Part shown: one piece after another, positions 55,042 through 60,954 of the stretch
How the letters are laid out: the number at the start of each line of letters is the position of its first letter
How positions within the stretch are numbered: the stretch's first letter is position 1
Assembly: GCF_014490485.1 (NCBI RefSeq)
Contig: NZ_JACTVA010000032.1
Span: forward strand, 1 to 60,954
Direction: 5' to 3'
Source: Teichococcus aerophilus
Lineage (GTDB): Bacteria > Pseudomonadota > Alphaproteobacteria > Acetobacterales > Acetobacteraceae
Length of the DNA stretch: 60,954 bases
Notes under the pieces: model-generated
Told to the model about the DNA's origin: nothing
Seen by the model: only the letters and a program-made list of their open reading frames with translations
Databases searched by the model: none
Program-made: the position numbers and the translations under genes

Positions 55042-56103
55042 TCAGCGCTTCAGCAGCAGTTCCGCGATCTGCACCGCGTTCAGGGCCGCGCCCTTCAGCA
55101 GCTGGTCGCCGGCGACGAACAGCGCCAGGGACTTGCCGGAGGGGTCGCCGATATCCTGGCGGATGCGGCCGACCAGCACGTCATCCTGGCCGGAGGCATC
55201 GGACGGCATGGGGAAGTAGTTGGCGGCACGGTTGTCCACCAGGCGCAGGCCGGGGGCGTTGCCCAGGATGGTGCGGGCTTCCTCGACCGTGACGACTTCG
55301 TCGAATTCCACCGTCAGCGCCATGGCGTGGGCGCGCAGCACCGGCACGCGGATGCAGGTGATGCCGATCGGCAGTTCCGGCGTGCCGAGGATGCGGCGGG
55401 TCTCCGCGACGACCTTGGTTTCCTCGCCATTGTAGCCGGTCTCCTCGTCCATGTCGGCGTTGTGGCTGAACAGGTTGAAGGCGTAGGGGTGCGGCAGCAC
55501 CTTGGGCTCGAAGCTCTCGCCGCGCAGGTAGGCGGCGGTGGATTCGCGCAGTTCTTCCATTGCGGCGGCGCCGGCGCCGGAGGCTGCCTGATAGGTGGCG
55601 GCCGTCAGGCGGCGGATCGGGTAGGCGCGGTGCAACGGCGCCAGGGCCACGGTGGCGATGGCGGCGACGCAGTTGGGGTTGGCGATGACGCCGCGATGCC
55701 CAGCCAGTGAGGCCGCGTTCACTTCCGGCACCACCAGCGGCACGTCCGCGTCCATGCGGAAGGCGGAGGAATTATCCACCACCACCGCGCCCGCCTTCAC
55801 GGCGGCGGCGGCGTAGCGCTTGGAGATGCCGGAGCCGGCGGAGAACAGGGCGATGTCGACGCCGGCGAAGCTCTCCTCGGTCAGCGCCTCGATGGTGACG
55901 GGCTCGCCCTTGAAGTCCAGCGTCTTGCCGGCGGAGCGGGGGGAGGCCAGCAGCTTCAGCCCGCCCAGCGGGAAGCCGCGGCTTTCCAGGCAGCGCAGCA
56001 GCTCCACGCCCACGGCGCCGGTGGCGCCGACGATGGCAACGACGGGGGCCTTGGCCTCAACCAGGCGGAACTGCGCGTCGGCGGGATCTTCGAGGGTCAG
56101 CAT
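55042..56103 (-). CDS. asd: Aspartate-semialdehyde dehydrogenase
   Basis: 353 residues. NADP-binding VVAIVGATGAVGVELL at about 21-36, catalytic Cys145 in VIANPNCVAAIA, the active-site His/Arg region in ITCIRVPVLRAHAM. It converts aspartyl phosphate to the semialdehyde that feeds Lys, Met, Thr and Ile synthesis. About 17 residues precede the nucleotide fold, slightly more than usual. The upstream region carries a Thr/Ile-rich small frame and long hairpins that suggest attenuation. Confidence 0.96.
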   Translation of the reverse strand: MLTLEDPADAQFRLVEAKAPVVAIVGATGAVGVELLRCLESRGFPLGGLKLLASPRSAGKTLDFKGEPVTIEALTEESFAGVDIALFSAGSGISKRYAAAAVKAGAVVVDNSSAFRMDADVPLVVPEVNAASLAGHRGVIANPNCVAAIATVALAPLHRAYPIRRLTAATYQAASGAGAAAMEELRESTAAYLRGESFEPKVLPHPYAFNLFSHNADMDEETGYNGEETKVVAETRRILGTPELPIGITCIRVPVLRAHAMALTVEFDEVVTVEEARTILGNAPGLRLVDNRAANYFPMPSDASGQDDVLVGRIRQDIGDPSGKSLALFVAGDQLLKGAALNAVQIAELLLKR

Positions 56104-56122
56104 GTGTCTCTTCCGTGTGGGA

Positions 56123-56231
56123 CCGGAGAGACGGGGGCGCTGTTTGCGCGGGCCCCGTCCGTCTCCGGCGGGGCCTTTGGTGCTTTATGCCGCGTCGATC
56201 ACCGCGCACACACCAAAGGACGCCCCGCCGG
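56123..56231 (-). promoter_or_regulatory. Candidate attenuator hairpins in the asd leader
   Basis: In transcript order, 56231-56211 (inside the last codons of the small frame) pairs with 56182-56165: arms CACCAAAGG plus CCCCGCCGG against CCTTTGGTG plus CCGGCGGGG, about 18 pairs with one 3-base bulge. A second stem further down pairs 56168-56153 with 56138-56123 (CCGGAGACGG against the complementary GTCTCTCCGG) and overlaps the first arm by four bases, so the two structures compete. There is no T-run, so how it would block asd expression is unclear. Confidence 0.55.
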
Positions 56232-56276
56232 AGCGGTCGTCTTGGTAATGCGCTTAATGGTCGTCATCGCGAACAT
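56199..56276 (-). CDS. Candidate Thr/Ile-rich leader peptide upstream of asd
   Basis: 25 codons: MFAMTTIKRITKTTAPAG, then RPLVCAR and a TGA. Five threonines and two isoleucines lie within codons 5-14, and both amino acids are end products of the pathway that asd feeds, plus two lysines. The stop codon falls between the two arms of a long stem, as in classical attenuation. An inner ATG at codon 4 is an alternative start. No Shine-Dalgarno precedes the first ATG, which is only 7 bases from the putative -10, so translation may be leaderless. Confidence 0.55.
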   Translation of the reverse strand: MFAMTTIKRITKTTAPAGRPLVCAR

Positions 56277-56283
56277 GAGAGCA

Positions 56284-56312
56284 GGATGAGGCAGGAACGG
56301 CCCGGCCGTCAA
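56284..56312 (-). promoter_or_regulatory. Candidate promoter for the asd leader transcript
   Basis: On the minus strand TTGACG (56312-56307) and TCATCC (56289-56284) are separated by 17 bases. The -35 is strong, the -10 weak. The predicted start falls at or just before the ATG of the small frame. Confidence 0.4.
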
Positions 56313-56382
56313 CTGCCATTGCAGCTTTCCCGGGGCAACGTTCCTGGGACAGCCCGCCTGGGATCGCTTGGCGGAAGCGGCT

Positions 56383-56853
56383 TTATTCCACCCGCAGCGC
56401 GGCCCGCATCTCGGCGGCCCCGGCGGGGTCGGACAGGAACTGCAGCCGGGCGGCGCCCAGCCGGGCGTAGCGCAGCAGCAGGGACCGGCGGCGGGCGGGG
56501 GCCAGCTTGTGCTCGGCCGGGTGGCGGAGGATCGCGGCCTCCCCGTCATCGGCGACGATCAGGCCGACATCCTCGGGGATCAGCGCCTGGGGGAAGTCGA
56601 GGTCGACCGCGAAGTACAAGCGGTCGCACCATTCGCGGTACTCCCACCATTTGGCGTCCGTCTGGAAGTCCCGCGCGCAGGATTTCACCTCGATCGCGGT
56701 GAAGCAGCCATCGCCATCCAGGGCCAGCAGGTCCAGCCGGCGGCCGGTGGGCAGCGGCACCTCCGGGATGGCCGTCCAGCCCAGCCGCGCGCAGAGGCGG
56801 GACGCGGCGCGGCAGACGCGCAGCGTGCGTTCAGGGGGTAGCAGGTCTGACAT
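56383..56853 (-). CDS. mmcB: MmcB family DNA repair protein
   Basis: 156 residues. Restriction-endonuclease-like core: [20 protein letters not shown] gives the D-x(n)-E-V-K catalytic pattern, followed by [19 protein letters not shown] and [20 protein letters not shown]. In Caulobacter MmcB is a damage-induced factor acting with error-prone repair; that role is assumed by homology. It lies upstream of the asd leader on the same strand and divergent from the cysteine-cluster gene. Confidence 0.88.
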   Translation of the reverse strand: MSDLLPPERTLRVCRAASRLCARLGWTAIPEVPLPTGRRLDLLALDGDGCFTAIEVKSCARDFQTDAKWWEYREWCDRLYFAVDLDFPQALIPEDVGLIVADDGEAAILRHPAEHKLAPARRRSLLLRYARLGAARLQFLSDPAGAAEMRAALRVE

Positions 56854-56916
56854 GGCGGCTTAGTTCGCACTCTGTTCCCTCGCAGGTCAAGGCCGAATGG
56901 GAGTAAGCAGCGCCGC

Positions 56917-57432
56917 ATGAGCGATGCTCCCCCCTTCTGGAAGACCAAGACCCTCAAGCAGATGAGCCGGGGCGAATGGGAAAGCCTCTGCGATGGCTGC
57001 GGCCGCTGCTGCCTGCACAAGCTGCGGGATGAGGAGACGGAGGAGCTGGTCTGGACCACGGTGGCCTGCCGGCTGCTGGATACCCAGTCCTGCCAGTGCA
57101 AGGACTACCCCAACCGGCGGGACCATGTGCCGGATTGCGTGAAGCTGACGCCGAAGAAGGTGGCGACGATCGACTGGCTGCCGCCTTCCTGCGCCTACCG
57201 GCTGGTGGCGGAGGGGCAGGACCTGCCCTGGTGGCACCCGCTGGTGTCGGGCGATGCGGAGACGGTGCACAGCTCCGGCGCCTCGGTCCGCGGCGGCGCG
57301 GTGCCGGAGCGGCAGGCACGCGATCTGGAAGACCACATCGCAGATTGGCCAGGCGAATGGCCCTCCCCCCCTTCCGCAGCGCGGCCTCGGCTGGCAGGCT
57401 TGCCGGTGCCGACGCCCCGTAAGGGAAGCTGA
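56917..57432 (+). CDS. YcgN family cysteine-cluster protein
   Basis: 171 residues. The N terminus [20 protein letters not shown] and the cysteine cluster CDGCGRCC...C, then [11 protein letters not shown] and PDCVKL, plus WLPPSCAYR, define the YcgN/UPF0260 family, probably an iron-sulfur or zinc protein. The C-terminal 25 residues (after PGEWP) are an extra Pro/Arg-rich tail. It lies 13 bases before the cupin gene, suggesting an operon. Confidence 0.9.
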   Translation: MSDAPPFWKTKTLKQMSRGEWESLCDGCGRCCLHKLRDEETEELVWTTVACRLLDTQSCQCKDYPNRRDHVPDCVKLTPKKVATIDWLPPSCAYRLVAEGQDLPWWHPLVSGDAETVHSSGASVRGGAVPERQARDLEDHIADWPGEWPSPPSAARPRLAGLPVPTPRKGS

Positions 57433-57444
57433 GAAGGAGAGCCG

Positions 57445-57759
57445 ATGAACGAGCCACTGCGCTGCCGCCCCCCCGCCACCGGGACCGTGCAGATCGACAC
57501 CGAGGACATGCGCGTGATGCGGTGGGACTTCCCGGTGGGGGGCGAGACCGGCTGGCACCGCCACGGCTTCGCGTATGTGGTGGTGCCGCTGCATGCCGGC
57601 AGCATGGTGATCGAGCTGCCGGGCGGCGACACCATGACCGCCACCCTCTCCCCCGGCGTGTCCTATGAGCGCCCGCCGGGTGCCGAGCACAACGTGGTCA
57701 ATGCCGGCGACGCGCCGTTCAGCTTCATCGAGATCGAGCTGAAGTCGCGCCCGGGCTGA
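57445..57759 (+). CDS. Small cupin-domain protein
   Basis: 104 residues, a single cupin barrel. Motif 1 is GGETGWHRHGFAYVVVPLHAG with two His metal ligands; motif 2 lies in PPGAEHNVVNAGDAPFSFIE with the third His. GGAG 6 bases upstream of the ATG. Such proteins are mono-cupin metal enzymes or sensors; no specific reaction can be named. Confidence 0.88.
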   Translation: MNEPLRCRPPATGTVQIDTEDMRVMRWDFPVGGETGWHRHGFAYVVVPLHAGSMVIELPGGDTMTATLSPGVSYERPPGAEHNVVNAGDAPFSFIEIELKSRPG

Positions 57760-57876
57760 AACGCGGGCGCTGCCTGGCCGTTGGACAGGCGCGGCAGCGC
57801 CACGTTCCCGCCGTAAGCACCTGTCATCCTGCGTGCCTGCACGCTGCCGCCTTGCCGCCTGACCGAAGGACTTGCT

Positions 57877-60501
57877 GTGCCCGCCGCCGTTGCGACCGCT
57901 GACTTCGAAGCCCTGCTGGCCGTCGCGCCGCACCCGTACATGCTGCTCAGCCCGGACTTCGTCATCCTCTGGGTGAACGAGGCGTATCTGCACGCCACCC
58001 AGCGCACGCGGGACGACATCATCGGCCGTTACGTGTTCGATGCCTTCCCCGGCGGGCCGCACGACCCGGATGGCACCGGCATCCAACAGCTGCGGAACTC
58101 GCTGAATGCCGTGCTGCGCTCCAGGACGCAGGACGTGCTGGCGCTGATCCGCTACGCCATCCCGCACGAGACGCCGGACGGCACGGTGTTCGAGGACCGC
58201 TACTGGAGCGCCAGCCACACCCCCATCCTGGATGCGGATGGCCAGGTCTCGATGATCCTGCAGCAGACCGACGACGTGACGGAGCTGCAGACGCTGCGCC
58301 AGCGGGCCGGGCAGGACCGGGTGGAGGGCAGCATCTTCCGCCGCGCCGCCGAGGTGCAGCAGGAAAAGGAATTGCTGCACGCGGAGCGCGAGCACCTGCG
58401 CCGGCTGCTGGAACAGGCCGGCGTGTTCGCCGCCTTCCTGCGCGGCGAGGACCATGTGTTCGAGATCGCCAACGAATCCTACATGCGGCTGACCGGCCGA
58501 CGCGACATTCTCGGCCGCCCGGTGCGGGACGCACTGCCGGAGCTGGTGGGCCAGGGTATCTACGAGCTGCTGGACGACGTCTACACCTCCGGCACCGCCT
58601 ATCGCGCCAGCGGCCTGGAGGTGACGCTGCTGGGCGAGGACGGAGAGACGATGACCAGCCTGGCGCTGGATTTCGTCTACCAGCCGATCATGGAGCCGGA
58701 TGGCAGCGTCTCCGGCATCTTCGTCATCGGCAGCGACGTGACCGAGGGCAAGCGGGCGACGCAGGAGCTGGAGCGCTACCGCCTGCACCTGGAGGACATG
58801 GTGCGGGAGCGTACCCGGGCGCTGGAGGAGAGCGAGGAGCAGCGCCGCCGGACCGAGAGCGCCCTGCGCCAGAGCCAGAAGATGGAGGCCATCGGCCAGC
58901 TGACCGGCGGCGTGGCGCACGACTTCAACAACCTGCTGCAGATTCTCAGCGGCAATCTGCAGCTGCTTCAGCGCCGGCTGCACGATGCCGAGGACATGCG
59001 CCGCCTGGCGGCCTCCCTCGGCGCCGTGGACCGCGGCGCCAAGCTGGCGGCGCAGTTGCTGGCCTTCGCCCGCCGCCAGCCGCTGGAACCGCGCGCGATC
59101 CATCTGGGCCGCATGGTACGGGAGATGGACGAGCTGCTGCGCCGCGCCCTGGGCGAGGCGATCGACGTGGAGACGGTGATCGCCGGCGGCTTGTGGAACA
59201 CCCTGACCGACCCGGACCAGGTACAGAACGCCCTCCTCAACCTGGCGGTGAATGCGCGCGATGCCATGGACGGCACCGGCCGGCTGACCATCGAGGCCGG
59301 CAACGCCATGCTGGACGACCACTACGCCCGGCAGCACGACGTGGAGCCGGGGCAGTACGTGATGCTCGCGGTGTCCGACACCGGCAGCGGCATGGCGCCG
59401 GAGGTGCTGGAGCGCGCCTTCGAGCCGTTCTTCACCACCAAGCGGGACGGCCAGGGCAGCGGCCTCGGCCTCTCCATGGTCTATGGCTTCGTCAAGCAGA
59501 GCCAGGGCCACATCAAGATCTACAGCGAGCCCGGCCAGGGCACGACGATCCGCATCTACCTGCCGCGCACGCACGAGGCGGAGGAGATCCTCCCCGCCAT
59601 CTCCGCCGCGCCGGTGGAGAGCGGCACCGAGACCATCCTGGTGGTGGAGGACGACCCGGTGGTGCAGGCCACCACGGTCGATCTGTTGAAGGACCTCGGC
59701 TACACGGTGCTGCGGGCCTCGGACGGGCAGAGCGCGCTGACGCTGGCGCGGGCCGGCATCGCCATCGACCTGCTGTTCACCGACGTGGTGATGCCCGGCC
59801 CGGTGCGGGCGCCGGACCTGGCGCGGCAGGTGCAGGCGCTGATCCCCGGCGTGGGGGTGCTGTTCACTTCCGGCTATACCGAGAACGCCATCGTGCATGG
59901 CGGCCGATTGGACCCGGGCGTGAACCTGCTGAGCAAGCCGTACCGGCGCGAGGACCTCGCGCGGAAGATCCGCCACACCTTGAACAACCGGCCGGCCGCC
60001 GCGTCGCCGCCACCTGCCGCCCCGCCCCCGCTGTCCCGGGTCGGGCCCGCCAGGGAGGCCGCGCCGCGCGCGGCCACGCCCCTGGCACCACCGCCCGTGA
60101 ACCGCCTGCCGGCCGAGGAGCCCATGAAAGACGTGCCAGCCGCCCTCCGTGTCCTGTTGGTGGAGGACGACCCGATGATCCTGATGGACACGGAGGACAT
60201 GCTGGCCGGCCTGGGCTGCCGGGTCACCACGGCACGCGACGGGCGCGGCGCGTTGAAGGAGCTGGAACGCGGCGAATTCGACCTGCTGTTCACCGATATT
60301 GGCCTGCCCGGCGTCTCCGGCATCGATCTGGCACGGCAGGCGCTGGCGACGCGACCGCGGCTGGGGGTGATCTTCGCCAGCGGCTTCGGCGCGCGGGACG
60401 ACGCCCGGCAGGCGGCGCCGGACGCCCTGTTCGTCAACAAGCCCTACAGCATCGCGCAGCTCGATGCCGCCCTGCGCCGCTTCGTGGCCCAGCGGGGATG
60501 A
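57877..60501 (+). CDS. Hybrid sensor histidine kinase with two PAS and two receiver domains
   Basis: 874 residues from a GTG. PAS 1 (about 8-135) and PAS 2 (about 175-285), a coiled coil (290-335), a phosphoacceptor region with His348 in [14 protein letters not shown], an ATPase domain (about 440-565: [28 protein letters not shown]), receiver 1 with Asp636 in [10 protein letters not shown], a Pro/Ala linker (700-745), and receiver 2 with Asp807 in [10 protein letters not shown]. No membrane helix, so it is a cytosolic sensor. No HPt or output domain is fused. Its stop overlaps the next ATG (ATGA). Confidence 0.93.
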   Translation: MPAAVATADFEALLAVAPHPYMLLSPDFVILWVNEAYLHATQRTRDDIIGRYVFDAFPGGPHDPDGTGIQQLRNSLNAVLRSRTQDVLALIRYAIPHETPDGTVFEDRYWSASHTPILDADGQVSMILQQTDDVTELQTLRQRAGQDRVEGSIFRRAAEVQQEKELLHAEREHLRRLLEQAGVFAAFLRGEDHVFEIANESYMRLTGRRDILGRPVRDALPELVGQGIYELLDDVYTSGTAYRASGLEVTLLGEDGETMTSLALDFVYQPIMEPDGSVSGIFVIGSDVTEGKRATQELERYRLHLEDMVRERTRALEESEEQRRRTESALRQSQKMEAIGQLTGGVAHDFNNLLQILSGNLQLLQRRLHDAEDMRRLAASLGAVDRGAKLAAQLLAFARRQPLEPRAIHLGRMVREMDELLRRALGEAIDVETVIAGGLWNTLTDPDQVQNALLNLAVNARDAMDGTGRLTIEAGNAMLDDHYARQHDVEPGQYVMLAVSDTGSGMAPEVLERAFEPFFTTKRDGQGSGLGLSMVYGFVKQSQGHIKIYSEPGQGTTIRIYLPRTHEAEEILPAISAAPVESGTETILVVEDDPVVQATTVDLLKDLGYTVLRASDGQSALTLARAGIAIDLLFTDVVMPGPVRAPDLARQVQALIPGVGVLFTSGYTENAIVHGGRLDPGVNLLSKPYRREDLARKIRHTLNNRPAAASPPPAAPPPLSRVGPAREAAPRAATPLAPPPVNRLPAEEPMKDVPAALRVLLVEDDPMILMDTEDMLAGLGCRVTTARDGRGALKELERGEFDLLFTDIGLPGVSGIDLARQALATRPRLGVIFASGFGARDDARQAAPDALFVNKPYSIAQLDAALRRFVAQRG

Positions 60502-60954
60502 AGCCGGCCGCCCCGGCGGAGGCGGCTGCCGCCCCGGCCCGGGAACGCGCGGCCGAGGACGTGCTGCTGGGCCGCTGGTTGTGCCCGGTGGTCTGGCGCC
60601 CCTCCCCCCGCGCGCGCCGCATCTCGCTGCGGATCGACCCGGTGCGGGGTGTGGTGGTGGTGACGTTGCCGCCCCGCGTGCCGCGCCGGCTGGGCGTGGC
60701 GCTGTTGCAGACCAATGCCGCCTGGGCCAGCCAGCGCCTGGGTGCCCTGGCCCCGGCCCTGGTGCTGGAGGATGGCGCGGTGGTGCGGCTGGGCGACGTG
60801 CCGCACGCCATCCGCCACGAGCCGGACGTGCTGGGCGAGAGCTTCCTAGCGGAGGGCGAGGTGGTCATCACCGGGGCGCGCCGCCAGCTGCCGCGCCGCG
60901 CCCTGGCGCTGCTGCGGGCGGAGGCCGGCCGGCGCATCGGCACCCGCGCCAGCC
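60498..60954 (+). CDS. YgjP-like M48-type metallopeptidase, 3' end outside window
   Basis: 152 codons are present. The sequence ARRISLRIDPVRGVVVVTLP, TNAAWASQRLG and VRLGDVPHAIRHEP matches the N-terminal half of YgjP/DUF45 proteins; the HExxH zinc motif expected later lies beyond the window edge. The ATG overlaps the TGA of the hybrid kinase gene (ATGA), so it is translationally coupled to it. Family function is poorly known. Confidence 0.82.
   Translation, partial: MKPAAPAEAAAAPARERAAEDVLLGRWLCPVVWRPSPRARRISLRIDPVRGVVVVTLPPRVPRRLGVALLQTNAAWASQRLGALAPALVLEDGAVVRLGDVPHAIRHEPDVLGESFLAEGEVVITGARRQLPRRALALLRAEAGRRIGTRAS

Noticed and set aside
56887-59976. A 1029-codon open frame on the minus strand opposite the cupin and hybrid kinase genes
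   Set aside because: The plus strand encodes intact YcgN, cupin and kinase motifs across the same bases; the minus product is His/Gln/Arg-rich and featureless.

Overview
The window is about 61 kb of very GC-rich, gene-dense chromosome from an alphaproteobacterium, most likely a Roseomonas-like member of the Acetobacteraceae (Rhodospirillales). That placement is inference from gene content and order: rne next to an N-acetylmuramoyl-L-alanine amidase, secA beside ppiC-argJ, accA-xerD facing a fused aroK-aroB, bolA facing a J-protein-cobS-cobT run, an RNase E with an acidic S1 insertion, and an MmcB-family gene. I see no rRNA, tRNA, CRISPR array, transposase or integron. Almost everything is housekeeping chromosome.

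Layout. 0-12 kb: envelope and periplasmic proteins (glycine-zipper lipoprotein, TRAP-type binding protein, CBS protein, trypsin-like protease, aldo/keto reductase, IalB-like protein, aminotransferase with a divergent gamma-glutamyltransferase, DsbA-like protein, AstE-like deacylase, peptide-type ABC binding protein). 12-22 kb: CinA-like protein, a GNAT-Nudix fusion, RNase E, amidase, SecA. 22.4-24.75 kb: a small accessory island of lower GC with a toxin-like gene and two paralogous immunity-like genes, placed between secA and ppiC. 24.8-32.4 kb: ppiC, argJ, two tiny genes bracketed by diverged repeats, accA, xerD, aroKB. 32.8-41.7 kb: hydrolase-TPR protein, bolA, J protein, cobS, cobT, phytase-like esterase, a degenerate sensor kinase, rpmB. 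41.7-54.7 kb: Atm1-type ABC exporter, Nudix hydrolase, YSC84 protein, phosphatases, hldE-dgt, mgtE, tautomerase, TSUP permease. 55-61 kb: asd with a candidate Thr/Ile leader-peptide attenuator, mmcB, a YcgN-type cysteine-cluster gene, cupin, a hybrid histidine kinase and a truncated YgjP-type metallopeptidase.

Two patterns stand out beyond the genes. First, seven of the intergenic gaps between convergent genes carry a related terminator cassette: a hairpin with a GGGGAA/TTCCCC core, and in six of the seven a T-rich tract as well. It is usually present twice, in inverted orientation, and two cassettes are near copies over about 235 bp. Second, asd is preceded by a 25-codon Thr/Ile-rich reading frame whose 3' half can form a long stem that partly excludes a downstream one. 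The most system-like locus is the 22.4-24.75 kb island: its own strong promoter with a palindrome over the -10, a toxin-like protein without signal peptide, a TGATG-coupled partner and a second diverged paralogue of that partner.
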